The notes: a model not told the origin generated them from the letters alone. Positions 54,166-63,257 are shown, numbered from the stretch's first letter. The stretch: 64,000 nt of DNA from Novosphingobium sp. CECT 9465 (GCF_920987055.1 NZ_CAKLBX010000001.1:1040501-1104500); one strand, 5' to 3'. Numbers and translations are program-made.

Positions 54166-56655
54166 GTGGCCAAGCCTGATCCCCTTGCCGAATACAACCG
54201 CAAGCGCGATTTCGCAAAAACCGCCGAGCCTGCGGGCAAACGTGTCAAGGACACGGCAGGCAACGTGTTCATGGTGCAGAAGCACGCGGCGACCCGCCTG
54301 CACTACGACCTGCGCCTTGAAGTGGATGGCGTCCTCAAATCCTGGGCCGTAACCAAGGGGCCTAGCCTGGACCCTGACAACAAACGGCTTGCGGTGCGGA
54401 CCGAGGACCACCCGCTGTCTTACGCCACATTCGAAGGCGTCATCCCTGCGGGCGAATATGGCGGCGGCACGGTCATGCTCTGGGATCGCGGCACATGGGC
54501 ACCCATACCCGGAAAGAGCGCGACGGATATTGACGATGGCCACCTGCACTTCACGCTCGCCGGTGAGCGCATGAAGGGCGAATGGTTGCTGGTGCGGATG
54601 AAGCCGCGCGTCGGCGAGAAGCGCGAGAACTGGCTGTTACGCAAGGTGCAGGATGACTTTGCGCAACGCGGCGATGGACTGGTCGAACACGAGTTGAACA
54701 GCGTGTCGACCGGTCGAACGATGGCCGAGATTGCGTCAGGCAAGAAGGCTGAAGCTCCGGGGATTGCACAGAAGGGCGACCCCGCAACAAAGGTGAAGGC
54801 CAGCAAGCGACGGCCTGCCGCCCATGCTGGCAGGCCCCCCGCGTTCCGTCCGCTGCAACTGGCGACTTTGGTCGACAACGTGCCGACCGGAAACGACTGG
54901 ATTCACGAAATCAAGTACGACGGCTACCGGGCGCTGATAGCGGCGGCGGGCGGTGACGTGCATGTATTCACGCGCAATGGGCATGACTGGACCGAAAAGT
55001 TCGGTCCGCTCGTCGAGGCCGTGGCGCGGCTCGACCTGCCGCCGTGCCTGATCGATGGGGAAATCGTCGCCTATGGCAAGGATGGCAATCCCAGCTTCTC
55101 TGCCTTGCAGGCGGTGCTGAAGCGCGGACACGGCTCGCAGGGGCCGGACGACCTTCTTGAGTTCTACGCCTTCGATCTGCTTGAACAGGACGGAAAGGAT
55201 CTTGCACCGTTATCCAACATCGAACGCAAGGAACGTCTCGAGGCTCTGCTGCACGAGGCCGAACCACCCGTGCGCCTTGCCGATCACGTGATCGGTGCCG
55301 GTGAAAAACTGCTCGAAACGATGTGTGCCCACCATCAGGAGGGCATCATCAGCAAGCGCGCTGATGCGTCCTATAGCGGCAAGCGCAGCAAGGCCTGGGT
55401 CAAGATCAAGTGCACCAACCGCCAGGAATTTGTCGTGGTCGGCTGGACCAAATCGTCATCGCGGGCGCGGCCTTTCGGCTCGCTGCTGCTCGCACAGAAT
55501 GACGGCGAAGCATTTGTCTACAAGGGCAAGGTCGGGACCGGGTTTGATGCTGACAGCTTTGCCGACCTTGCAGCGCGCTTTACCGGAATTGTTCGCAAGA
55601 CACCGCCAGTGGACGTGCCGCGGGTCGAGGCGCGCGGGACAACGTGGCTCAAACCCGAACTCGTAGCGGAGATCGCCTTTGCCGAATTCACCGCCGATGG
55701 CCGGATCCGCCATGCCAGCTTCATCGGCCTTCGTGCAGATAAGCCTGCAAAGGACGTTACATCCGAAGTCCGCGAGCAGACGCCTGATGCCAAGCCCAAA
55801 ATCGAGATCAGCAACCGGGATCGTGTGATCTTTCCCGATAGCGGTGAGACCAAGGGCGATCTGGCAGATTACTATTCGGCCGTGGCAACATTGATGTTGC
55901 CGTTCTCTGGCAACCGCCCAATCAGTCTCGTGCGTTGCCCGCAGGGCAGGGCGAAGAAATGCTTCTTTCAGAAACATGATACCGGCGGGCTCGGAACATC
56001 TGTGCATCACGTGGCTATCAGCGAAAAGGATGGCGGCAGCGAAGATTACCTCTATGTCACCGACGGTGAGGGCCTGCTGCAATGCGTACAGATGGGCACT
56101 ATCGAATTCCACGGCTGGGGCGCAAGAGCCGATTCCGTCGAACTACCCGACCGGATGATCTTCGATCTCGATCCGGACGAAGGGCTTGATTTCGGCGCGG
56201 TCAAGCACGCCGCGCGCGACATTCGGGACCGGTTATCGGATCTCGGTCTGGTCAGTTTTGCGATGTTGTCGGGCGGCAAGGGTGTCCATGTAGTTGTACC
56301 GCTGGCCGCCGGGCACACATGGGATGTGCACAAGGACTTCTCACGCCGCTTCGCCGAAGCCTTGTCTCAAGCCGAGCCTGATCGCTTCGTGGCCACGATG
56401 AGCAAGGCCAAGCGCAAGGGCCGTATCTTCATCGACTGGCTGCGAAACCAGCGCGGTGCCACGGCGGTAGTGCCCTATAGCGCCCGCGCCCGTGGCGGTG
56501 CGCCGGTAGCGGTGCCGATTTCATGGAATGAGCTGGAAGGTTTTGATCATGCTCACCCCTATTCAATCGGCAATGCCAAAAAGCTGATCGAACGGGCAAC
56601 AAGCCGTTCACTGTCAGGCTGGGGCTTTTCGCAACAGGTCCTGCCACCGCTTTAG
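54166..56655 (+). CDS. ligD: Multifunctional DNA ligase D (NHEJ)
   Basis: 829 residues with a GTG start at 54166, three bases after the ku stop. Domains in order: phosphoesterase (about 30-185; VFMVQKHAATRLHYDLRLE with His and Asp ligands), ATP-dependent ligase (about 215-530; IHEIKYDGYRAL with catalytic K250, IDGEIVAYG, EGIISKRADASY), and primase-polymerase (about 545-829; SGNRPISLVRCPQG, MIFDLDPDEGLDFGAVK with the catalytic acids, LSGGKGVHVVVPL). It is full-length. With Ku it trims, fills and joins double-strand breaks. Confidence 0.96.
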   Translation: MAKPDPLAEYNRKRDFAKTAEPAGKRVKDTAGNVFMVQKHAATRLHYDLRLEVDGVLKSWAVTKGPSLDPDNKRLAVRTEDHPLSYATFEGVIPAGEYGGGTVMLWDRGTWAPIPGKSATDIDDGHLHFTLAGERMKGEWLLVRMKPRVGEKRENWLLRKVQDDFAQRGDGLVEHELNSVSTGRTMAEIASGKKAEAPGIAQKGDPATKVKASKRRPAAHAGRPPAFRPLQLATLVDNVPTGNDWIHEIKYDGYRALIAAAGGDVHVFTRNGHDWTEKFGPLVEAVARLDLPPCLIDGEIVAYGKDGNPSFSALQAVLKRGHGSQGPDDLLEFYAFDLLEQDGKDLAPLSNIERKERLEALLHEAEPPVRLADHVIGAGEKLLETMCAHHQEGIISKRADASYSGKRSKAWVKIKCTNRQEFVVVGWTKSSSRARPFGSLLLAQNDGEAFVYKGKVGTGFDADSFADLAARFTGIVRKTPPVDVPRVEARGTTWLKPELVAEIAFAEFTADGRIRHASFIGLRADKPAKDVTSEVREQTPDAKPKIEISNRDRVIFPDSGETKGDLADYYSAVATLMLPFSGNRPISLVRCPQGRAKKCFFQKHDTGGLGTSVHHVAISEKDGGSEDYLYVTDGEGLLQCVQMGTIEFHGWGARADSVELPDRMIFDLDPDEGLDFGAVKHAARDIRDRLSDLGLVSFAMLSGGKGVHVVVPLAAGHTWDVHKDFSRRFAEALSQAEPDRFVATMSKAKRKGRIFIDWLRNQRGATAVVPYSARARGGAPVAVPISWNELEGFDHAHPYSIGNAKKLIERATSRSLSGWGFSQQVLPPL

Positions 56656-57093
56656 CGTCAGACGGGTCGCCTGCTGCATGCGTGCGGATCGCGGATGGCG
56701 CGCCACACGGATCGGCACCGCCGGAGCCAGCACATGCCTGCGGAAGGTTTGACTGGTGAACCGCACCGGGATAAATGTGCGGCCGAAGACCAGCGCCTTA
56801 TTCGGCTTTCGGCCGTCTTCGGCAGCAGAATGTGGAACCCTTTGTAGATTCGCATGAATTCGGAAATCCGCTCCACCCCACCCTTGGGCAGCGTTGCTCC
56901 CTTTTGATGGCGTCGCCGATGCAGCCATTCTCGCGTCCAGATCGAATGACGTCTCGGAGATCGGGAATTGCCCTCAACGCAACGTTGGGTGATTGACGGA
57001 CTTGCGCCGAGCAATCCCCGATCAGGCGGGAGACTCACGCAGGCCGGCAGTCACGATGCGTTGAAATGCGGCTCGATCTGAAAGGACACCTGG
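56656..57093. other. Intergenic after ligD, nothing firm
   Basis: Minus-strand frames across here (for example LVFGRTFIPVRFTSQTFRRHVLAPAVPIRVARHPRSARMQQATRL) are Arg-rich without a family match. They are treated as non-coding or decayed. Confidence 0.4.
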
Positions 57094-57864
57094 TCAAGGG
57101 TGTTCAAGCCGCGTTTCGACTCGCATCAGGGAAACCGCCGCGCGCCTTGGTTGAGACAGCATGAAATGGGTGGCAACAGCGATATCCTCGGCCCGCAACA
57201 TCTTGTGCTGATGAATAAGCTCACGCTGCTTTTCGGGCGGGAAGTCCGGGTACTGGAAATCGGCCCCGGTGAATCCGGGTTCGATCAGGCCAACCTTGAC
57301 GTCCCTTTCGGCCAATTCCTGTCGCAGCGAAGCAGCAAACCCCTGCACCCCCGATTTTGCCGCAACGTAGATCGAGCTGCCCCCTTTTCGCGACACCGCC
57401 GACATTGAACCGATGAAAACGATATCGCTGCCAGCGGGCATGCGCCGGGCACATTCCTGCGCGGTGATCACGTAAGCGACCAGATCGGTCTCAAGCTGAT
57501 AGCGCGTGTCTTGTTCGGGCGTATCAACCAGCGCTTCGGCGGGAACAGCGGCGTTTATCACCGCAATGTCGAGACCGCCCAAATAGTTGTCGGCCGCTTC
57601 GAACAATCGGTCGATACCCCCACTCCCGGAGAGATCGACAACTACACCGTCGCCTTCACCAACCTCGCAAATGCGTTCCAACGCATCGGCCAGATGCTCG
57701 GTCGTTCGGCCGCACACGAAAACTTTTACACCATAACTCGCCAGCAGAACGGCAATCGCCCGGCCGATGCCGGTGGTGCCGCCGGTAATGATCGCCTTGC
57801 GCCCCTTGAGATCGGGTTGCTGGGTGTGAGCATCCGCCAATGATTTTGCGTCGTGCGTCGCCAT
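57094..57864 (-). CDS. Short-chain dehydrogenase/reductase (SDR)
   Basis: 256 residues from ATG 57864 with AGAGG upstream; a longer frame to 58008 overlaps the promoter and is rejected. The Rossmann motif is TGGTTGIGR, followed by NAAV and the catalytic Ser and YxxxK in IGSMSAVSRKGGSSIYVAAKSG. Cofactor preference NADP(H) is hinted at by GRTTEHL after beta-2. The substrate is unknown. It is transcribed divergently from the 736-aa gene, with an EcfG-type promoter on this strand. Confidence 0.88.
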   Translation of the reverse strand: MATHDAKSLADAHTQQPDLKGRKAIITGGTTGIGRAIAVLLASYGVKVFVCGRTTEHLADALERICEVGEGDGVVVDLSGSGGIDRLFEAADNYLGGLDIAVINAAVPAEALVDTPEQDTRYQLETDLVAYVITAQECARRMPAGSDIVFIGSMSAVSRKGGSSIYVAAKSGVQGFAASLRQELAERDVKVGLIEPGFTGADFQYPDFPPEKQRELIHQHKMLRAEDIAVATHFMLSQPRRAAVSLMRVETRLEHP

Positions 57865-57904
57865 CGTGAACCTCTTGCAAAATGCGGTGACCCGTCGGTC
57901 AAAA

Positions 57905-57929
57905 AACAAGGACCGGTCAGGTTCGTTCC
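57905..57929 (-). promoter_or_regulatory. EcfG-type general-stress promoter for the SDR gene
   Basis: On the minus strand GGAAC (57929-57925) and GTT (57907-57905) are separated by 17 bases, the spacing known for EcfG promoters in alphaproteobacteria. It lies 41 bp from the SDR start. Confidence 0.6.
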
Positions 57930-57943
57930 GCGCAAAAAGTGCC

Positions 57944-57967
57944 GGAACCTGCGTCCATGGCAGCGTT
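57944..57967 (+). promoter_or_regulatory. EcfG-type general-stress promoter for the 736-aa gene
   Basis: GGAAC (57944-57948), 16 bases, GTT (57965-57967, as CGTT), 39 bp before the ATG at 58007. With the opposite-strand match at 57905-57929 it forms a back-to-back stress promoter pair. Confidence 0.6.
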
Positions 57968-58006
57968 TGTAGCGAAGTCAGATTGCGATGGAGAAAGGAG
58001 CACCTC

Positions 58007-60217
58007 ATGGCTCGCGACGACCAAAGCCAGATCCTGACGCCGGAACTGGCGGCCGCCGGTCCGGTGTTGAAGGGAGATCAAGGCCTCTCGCTCGTACAGG
58101 CGCGGCAGGGCGGCCTTCGGATAGATGTGCGATTTGATGATGATGCTCTGTTCATCGTATTACGCCGAAATGGCGATGGAGGGCTGGCGCTGCGGTTCCC
58201 TGTTCTGGGCGCCGAAAGTGTCGCCCGGATACTTCCGGCAGGTGGCGCCCTGGCTGCGATAGAGTGCCGGTCCAACATGGGTGTTGCCCGGCTTACGCTG
58301 ACCGGTGACCCGTTTGGACTGGAGCAACTGCGCGCCCGCTATTGCTTCACACCCTTACATGAAGTGCGGATCGGCCCGCTCGCCCGCGATATCGTTCTGT
58401 TCGATTCCGGTGGCAATTCTGGCGGGGTCGATATCTCGGTAGAGGCTCAGCAACGCAAATTGAATACGGCGCTACTGTACTTCACGCTGGACAAACCAGC
58501 CTTCGGCAAGGTTCTCTATCTTCAGAACCTGTCTGCCCTGAACCCCTATTTCAATGCGACGAATTCGAAGCCCGAGGACGCAGTGAAATGCGACTGGCCC
58601 GAGCTTGGATATTCGCCACCCCTGGACCCCGAAACGGGCAAAGCAGACCTTCCCGCCGGACAGACATTCACGCTTTACGATACCATCCTCACCGTCCGCG
58701 CTTATCCGCAAACGGGAGAAGCCGACAGCGCCTGGCAATTCCTCGACATGCTGGGCGGCATCTATCCGTGGCTTTCACCCCCTGAGGCCGAATTCCGGCA
58801 CTGGCCATCCCGCGCCGAAGCCACGGTACAGGACCTGCTTCACGCACCCGAGGCGCGCATCGAGCATTTCGGCAAAACTTACTTCCATCCCTATACCGCC
58901 AGCGAATATCCCGATGTCATGGTGCAACTGGCCATTGCTTCGGCGATTGACGACTGGGGCCGGTGGAAAGGCCTGCGGCATCCGCTGGTGCGCGAGATCA
59001 TGGCCGGGATCGAAGGCTTCCACGACAAGGAACTCGGTACGCTGCGCCGCTATCTGCCGAATGTCGGCAAGGACAAGGATCCGAACGCAGTCGACAGCTG
59101 GTATCTTTACCACCCGATGATGAACCTGGCGAACCTTGCCATAGCGGGCGACATGCAAGCCCGGCAACTGTTTCACGACACGATCGATTATGGCATCAGA
59201 TCGGCTCATCACTTCAATTACAAGTGGCCGATCCTTTACGATGTCCGCGACTTTTCGGTCATCCAGGATGTGGCGCCGGCGGACCAACGCGGCCAGACCG
59301 ATGTGGGCGGGATATATGCCTGGGTCATGCTCCAGGCCTTCGAACTGACGCACGAGCGGAAGTACGTCGAAGAGGCTATCCGGGCAATCGACGCGGCCAA
59401 AGGCATGCGCTTCGATCTCAATTACCAGGCCAACCTGACGGCGTGGGGCGCGGCGGCCTGCATCCGCCTGTGGCGAATTACCGAACGAAAGAAGTACCTT
59501 ACCCAGAGCTATGTCTATCTCGCCAGCTTCTTCCAAAACGCGCAGATCTGGGACAGCGAAATCGGCATGGCAAAGCACTGGAAGAACTTCCTCGGCGTCA
59601 CCTGCCTTCAGGATGCTCCCTACATGGCCGCCTATGAATGCTTCGACAGCTTTGCGGCATTCGAGAAATATCTCGATTACGGCGGGCCGGACCTCATTCC
59701 TTCGGTTCGGTTGCTCCTGTCCGAATACTGCCGTCACGCGCTGGACCGGGCATGGTTTTATTACCCCGATGCTTTGCCTGCCGAGGGGATCGCACAGAGG
59801 GATATTCGCAACGGCTATATCTTGCACGAACTGAATTTTCCGCTGGAAGACCTTTACCCCGACGGCCAGCCTGCCGGACAGGTGGGGCAGGAAATCTATG
59901 GATGCGGGGCGGCGTTGATCTTCGCCACACGCAGCTTCCGCCGAATAGAGGGTGCGCCATTCCTGCTGTGGTGCGATGTGTTTGCAAGGGCCATTCACCG
60001 GATTGACGAGCGGACGATAAGCCTGCGCATCGATGGCCCTGCCGGAACCGAGGCCCGCGTCGCCCTGGTCGCGCAGGAAGGCGATCTGCCCGCCAATCTC
60101 CAGCCCCAGGTGTCCACGTCCAACGGACATTCAGCGGAGTTCACCCGTCATAACGGCAGGCTGGAAGTGCGCGTTCCGGCGGATGAATCCCTGCTGCTGC
60201 GGTGGTCTGGAGCATGA
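58007..60217 (+). CDS. Large hypothetical protein, six-hairpin glycosidase-like
   Basis: 736 residues from ATG 58007 (AAAGGAG at 57994-58000). The first 250 residues look like beta-sandwich sequence. From about 280 there are repeated helical hairpins with aromatic-rich motifs (FHPYTASEYPDVMVQLAIASAIDDWGRWKGL; DSWYLYHPMMNLANLAIAGD; DVGGIYAWVMLQAFELTHERKYVEEAIRAIDAAKG; NLTAWGAAACIRLWRITERKKYLTQSYVYLASFF), the pattern of an (alpha/alpha)6 barrel as in many glycosidases and epimerases. A C-terminal beta domain ends the protein. No signal peptide is seen. Exact activity unknown; a role in carbohydrate handling under stress is inference from fold and promoter. Confidence 0.7.
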   Translation: MARDDQSQILTPELAAAGPVLKGDQGLSLVQARQGGLRIDVRFDDDALFIVLRRNGDGGLALRFPVLGAESVARILPAGGALAAIECRSNMGVARLTLTGDPFGLEQLRARYCFTPLHEVRIGPLARDIVLFDSGGNSGGVDISVEAQQRKLNTALLYFTLDKPAFGKVLYLQNLSALNPYFNATNSKPEDAVKCDWPELGYSPPLDPETGKADLPAGQTFTLYDTILTVRAYPQTGEADSAWQFLDMLGGIYPWLSPPEAEFRHWPSRAEATVQDLLHAPEARIEHFGKTYFHPYTASEYPDVMVQLAIASAIDDWGRWKGLRHPLVREIMAGIEGFHDKELGTLRRYLPNVGKDKDPNAVDSWYLYHPMMNLANLAIAGDMQARQLFHDTIDYGIRSAHHFNYKWPILYDVRDFSVIQDVAPADQRGQTDVGGIYAWVMLQAFELTHERKYVEEAIRAIDAAKGMRFDLNYQANLTAWGAAACIRLWRITERKKYLTQSYVYLASFFQNAQIWDSEIGMAKHWKNFLGVTCLQDAPYMAAYECFDSFAAFEKYLDYGGPDLIPSVRLLLSEYCRHALDRAWFYYPDALPAEGIAQRDIRNGYILHELNFPLEDLYPDGQPAGQVGQEIYGCGAALIFATRSFRRIEGAPFLLWCDVFARAIHRIDERTISLRIDGPAGTEARVALVAQEGDLPANLQPQVSTSNGHSAEFTRHNGRLEVRVPADESLLLRWSGA

Positions 60218-60234
60218 CTCGCCCCAGCGCCCGC

Positions 60235-60849
60235 TCAAGGCTGCATGTTGCGCAGCATTTCGAGATGATGCTTGACCACGGGAGCCGTTTTTCCGGCATA
60301 GTCCATCAAAGGCTGGGCATCGCCACTGCTGGCGTATGTTGTCAGCATGGCGAGAGCCTTTTCGTGCGCTGAAAGCTGCTGCGCCGAATAGAGTCTTACA
60401 AACGCCTCCCCGCTGGCTGATTGCAGCTGTTGAATCTTATCCTGCTGTTCGGGGGTGAGAACAGGTGCTTGCCGCAATTGCACACCTTGTGTTTTCGCCG
60501 CGGCCGCCTGCAGATCATTCCTTGATTTCGTGTGGTCGCGGGTCATTGCCTGAGCGAATTCGCGCCATGCTCCCGTCAGCCCTTTGGACTGGGCGATGCG
60601 GGCGCTATCGATCTCGAACTGATCGCTTGCCGATGCGGCATCTATAAATGCCTGCCCGGTCAGCGGCAGTTCCGTCCCGTTGGCTGTGCCCGTGCCTGAA
60701 ACAGAGGTTGCAGCCGCGTCCGCATCGGCAGCTTCGGTTGCCGGTCCAGTCGCCGCCGCGTCGGGACCTGAGGCCTGTCCGCAAGCACCAAGGGCCAGAA
60801 CCGCAGAAATGCAAATCGTGAAGCGCGATGCGCCTGACAACAGTGTCAT
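60235..60849 (-). CDS. DUF4142 lipoprotein
   Basis: 204 residues. A lipoprotein signal with lipobox ALGAC (residues 19-23) precedes a low-complexity Ala/Thr/Asp linker. The DUF4142 region follows (TGQAFIDAASASDQFEIDSARIAQSKG...WREFAQAMTRDHTKSRNDLQAAA), a helical bundle found in periplasmic stress proteins. Convergent with the 736-aa gene. Function unknown; such genes often belong to the general stress response. Confidence 0.85.
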   Translation of the reverse strand: MTLLSGASRFTICISAVLALGACGQASGPDAAATGPATEAADADAAATSVSGTGTANGTELPLTGQAFIDAASASDQFEIDSARIAQSKGLTGAWREFAQAMTRDHTKSRNDLQAAAAKTQGVQLRQAPVLTPEQQDKIQQLQSASGEAFVRLYSAQQLSAHEKALAMLTTYASSGDAQPLMDYAGKTAPVVKHHLEMLRNMQP

Positions 60850-60935
60850 GTCTTTTTCTCCAAGCTCAGTTCAAAATATTGAGGTCAGACCTCCAATCCG
60901 CCGGAGGCCGAACGACGCGGCTCTCCTTACCGAAC

Positions 60936-60966
60936 GGTGGCCGTTACTGAAGGGTGGCCGTTACTG
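60936..60966. repeat. Direct repeat GGTGGCCGTTACTG
   Basis: The 14-mer occurs at 60936-60949 and 60953-60966, 17 bp apart, at the 3' end of the DUF326 gene. It could be a small duplication. Confidence 0.6.
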
Positions 60967-61350
60967 GACTGTGGGATGTGCGCGCCTGCAATCGGCAGCG
61001 CATTCGCGGCACATTTCTGCGCAAAGCTTGCAATGGCGATTATCATGCCTTGAGCACTCATCCGCACAGAGATCACAAATCGCAGCACAAGTTTCGAGCA
61101 TAAGCCGCAACGACTCGATATTCTGGGCGGTGCGGCGAATGGCCAAACTCCCCGTAGCGGAGCAGACGTCCGCGCAATCAAGGCAGGAGCGAATACACTG
61201 CCGCATATCCATCGGCTCGGCCACACAGGCGTCTACACACGAAGTGCATATCGCGGCACACAGCTTGGCATGCCGCGCAGCGGTAGCCAGAGTTTCGTTG
61301 AAATCCTCGTCAACATCGGGATGCAGGGCGATCATCTTGGCAATGGACAT
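60961..61350 (-). CDS. Cysteine-rich four-helix copper-binding protein (DUF326/Csp-like)
   Basis: 129 residues from ATG 61350, preceded by GAGGA; longer starts to 61395 are possible. Many Cys are spaced C-x3-C and C-x2-C along helices (CAAICTSCVDAC, CIRSCLDCADVC, CAAICDLCADEC, CKLCAEMCRECAADC), as in the copper storage proteins that hold Cu(I) inside a four-helix bundle. No export signal is seen, so it is likely cytosolic. It probably buffers copper, or another soft metal. It is followed on the same strand by the DUF4142 gene. Confidence 0.85.
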   Translation of the reverse strand: MSIAKMIALHPDVDEDFNETLATAARHAKLCAAICTSCVDACVAEPMDMRQCIRSCLDCADVCSATGSLAIRRTAQNIESLRLMLETCAAICDLCADECSRHDNRHCKLCAEMCRECAADCRRAHPTVQ

Positions 61351-61453
61351 ATTCATTTCCTCGAAAGTGAGCGCTGATCGGGCAGCGCTGCGCAACTACG
61401 ACCGGGAGCAGGCGATCCATCATGGTCGCCTGCTCCCAGAGGCTCACAGGAAG

Positions 61454-62191
61454 TCAGTGCCGACTTTCCCAGCCCTTCCGGGCGGCTTCCGCATGACCGC
61501 GAGAATCGCCGAACCATCCTCCGTTGTTACCTCGGCGTCCGCCTCGATCGTCGTCGTCATCGTCACGGCCACGCGAAAAGCGCGATCCACCGCGTCGATC
61601 ATCGTCATCATCGCGACCGCGCGAGAAACGCGAGGAAGTCCCCCGATCTTCCCAGCCCCTGCGAGAGGCTTCCGAATGACCGTCTGGATCACCGAACCAG
61701 CCGCTTCGCCCATGATCGGGGTTATCCCAGCCCCGGCGTGAAGCTTCCGAATGGCCACGGGAATCGCCGAACCAGCCACGCCCGTCACCTTCGCGTCCAC
61801 CGCCAGAATTGCGGCGTCCGCCACGATCATCGTCTTCGTGGCGATTGGCGCTGCCCCGTGATGAACCACGACGGTCATCCTCATCGTCCCGCGCAGAGCG
61901 CGACGAGCCACTATCCCATCTGCGTCGTGCGGCTTCAGAATGTCCGCGCGAATCGCCATACCAACCGCGTCCGTCATCGCGGTCATCACGATTTCGCGCG
62001 CTACGCCCGCCACGATCGTCATCATCACGGTCGCGCCCGCCGTCGCGAGAACTCATGAAGCGGCCATCTTCATCGCGGTCACGTCCCCGCGACGAGTAAT
62101 CGCGATCGTCATAGTCATCCCTTCCACGGCCGCGTCCGGTAAATCGACCCTGGTTATCGCGGTCCTGTCCTGCCTGTTGATAGCTAGCCAT
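61454..62191 (-). CDS. KGG-repeat, Arg/Asp/Gly-rich stress protein
   Basis: 245 residues from ATG 62191 (GGAG upstream); a GTG at 62242 is less likely. It is highly hydrophilic: Arg/Asp/Gly low-complexity blocks (SRGRDRDEDGRF, FSRGRDDDDDRRGG) alternate with four 17-residue repeats of the type GWFGDSRGHSEASRRGW, which fit the stress-induced KGG/GsiB-like motif. Probably an intrinsically disordered protectant against drying or osmotic stress. The repeats can mutate by slippage. Other frames of this DNA also stay open because of the repetitive codons and are shadows. Confidence 0.8.
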   Translation of the reverse strand: MASYQQAGQDRDNQGRFTGRGRGRDDYDDRDYSSRGRDRDEDGRFMSSRDGGRDRDDDDRGGRSARNRDDRDDGRGWYGDSRGHSEAARRRWDSGSSRSARDDEDDRRGSSRGSANRHEDDDRGGRRNSGGGREGDGRGWFGDSRGHSEASRRGWDNPDHGRSGWFGDPDGHSEASRRGWEDRGTSSRFSRGRDDDDDRRGGSRFSRGRDDDDDDRGGRRGNNGGWFGDSRGHAEAARKGWESRH

Positions 62192-62651
62192 TTCGTACTC
62201 CTCTCTATTTTGGGTTTGCTGGGATCGGGGCGCGATTGTCACCGGCTGGTCCTGGTATTTGGCGCCTTTGCGCTTGTGATCACGTTCGATGCCGGATCGT
62301 TGTTCTTTGCAGAACTGGCGGGTTCGCTGCTGACGCTTTCGCTGCTGACGCTTTCGCCATTCGACCTGGCGTCGCTGGGTGGTGACATAACGTGGTGCCT
62401 CCTGCTGCTCTGGCCGGAATCAATCGCGGTCTGCAGGGGTCTAAAGTCGATGCGAAGTGCGTTCGATCCGTCTGACTAACATGGGTGAACAACCTGCCGC
62501 CGGTGGACCCTGCTCTGCGGTGAACGGTACGTCGCAGCACTGCACCGGCATGTCGCGGATTCGATGCAAATGCGTGTTGGTTTAATTGCTTGAGGCAGGA
62601 ACAACCTATTGCCGAAGCGCTTGGCGGAACAGGCAATTCTGGATTCAGGCA
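62192..62651. other. Intergenic with a tandem 15-bp repeat
   Basis: GCTGCTGACGCTTTC is repeated twice in tandem at 62326-62355. Minus-strand frames from 62200 to 62390 (RKRQQRKRQQRTRQ) are low-complexity and lack a start; no gene is assigned. The promoter of the KGG gene should lie here. Confidence 0.4.
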
Positions 62652-63257
62652 ATGGGAAACTCCCTGTCCGACAATACGATCAGGCATTTTCGCCGCTATG
62701 AGCACCTGGCGCGCGCGGGAGAGAGTTGTGACTGCATCTATCGTGTCGAGGAGCGGTGGGCCTGCCGTTACTGCGTATTGAATGACGGTCGCCGTCAGAT
62801 CGCGGCGCTGTATCTGCCCGGCGACTACTGTGAGCCGCAATGGCTGCTGTCGGCACACGCTGAACTGGCAGTGATGGCGCTGACCGGGATGCGCACAACA
62901 AAGCTGTCCTTGTCTGAAATTCATGGACGGCGCGGTGAAAATGTAAAGAAGATGCTCGGCGCGACCGTGCAACTTATCGAACGGCAAACGCAGTGGATCA
63001 TCAGCTTGGGCCGCAAGACAGCAGTAGAGCGAATTTCGGAATTGCTGGGAGATTTGCGGCAGCGTTTGCGAGCGGATTCAGAGCCTGTCGCCATCCCGCT
63101 TACCCAACGTGACATCGCTGATGTCGTGGGGCTGACCCCAGTTCATGTGAACCGGGTTCTACAGGATCTTCGCAGGCAAGGCGTTGTGAGACAGCTGGGC
63201 AGAACGCTTCTTGTGGCCCCGAAGGCTGCTGAAATCGACAACCGCCCGTCGGTTTGA
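62652..63257 (+). CDS. Crp/Fnr-family transcriptional regulator
   Basis: 201 residues from ATG 62652; a TTG at 62586 would add 22 residues. The N-terminal cyclic-nucleotide-type beta-roll (GESCDCIYRVEERWACRYCVLNDGRRQIAALYLPGDYCEPQWL) has several Cys but not the Fnr cluster pattern. The C-terminal Crp-type HTH is PLTQRDIADVVGLTPVHVNRVLQDLRRQGVV. Such regulators respond to redox or small molecules in alphaproteobacteria. It lies upstream of the SRPBCC-like gene and may control it. Confidence 0.88.
   Translation: MGNSLSDNTIRHFRRYEHLARAGESCDCIYRVEERWACRYCVLNDGRRQIAALYLPGDYCEPQWLLSAHAELAVMALTGMRTTKLSLSEIHGRRGENVKKMLGATVQLIERQTQWIISLGRKTAVERISELLGDLRQRLRADSEPVAIPLTQRDIADVVGLTPVHVNRVLQDLRRQGVVRQLGRTLLVAPKAAEIDNRPSV

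Noticed and set aside
56614..57038. Minus-strand frames after ligD
   Set aside because: Arg-rich composition, no start site or motif, partly overlapping ligD.
61444..62099. Several long alternative frames over the KGG-repeat gene
   Set aside because: They stay open only because the DNA is built from repetitive Arg/Asp/Gly codons; the chosen frame alone has ordered GW-GD-GH repeats and a ribosome binding site.
62280..62987. 235-codon minus-strand open frame
   Set aside because: Antisense to the Crp/Fnr gene and to low-complexity DNA; composition unlike a real protein.
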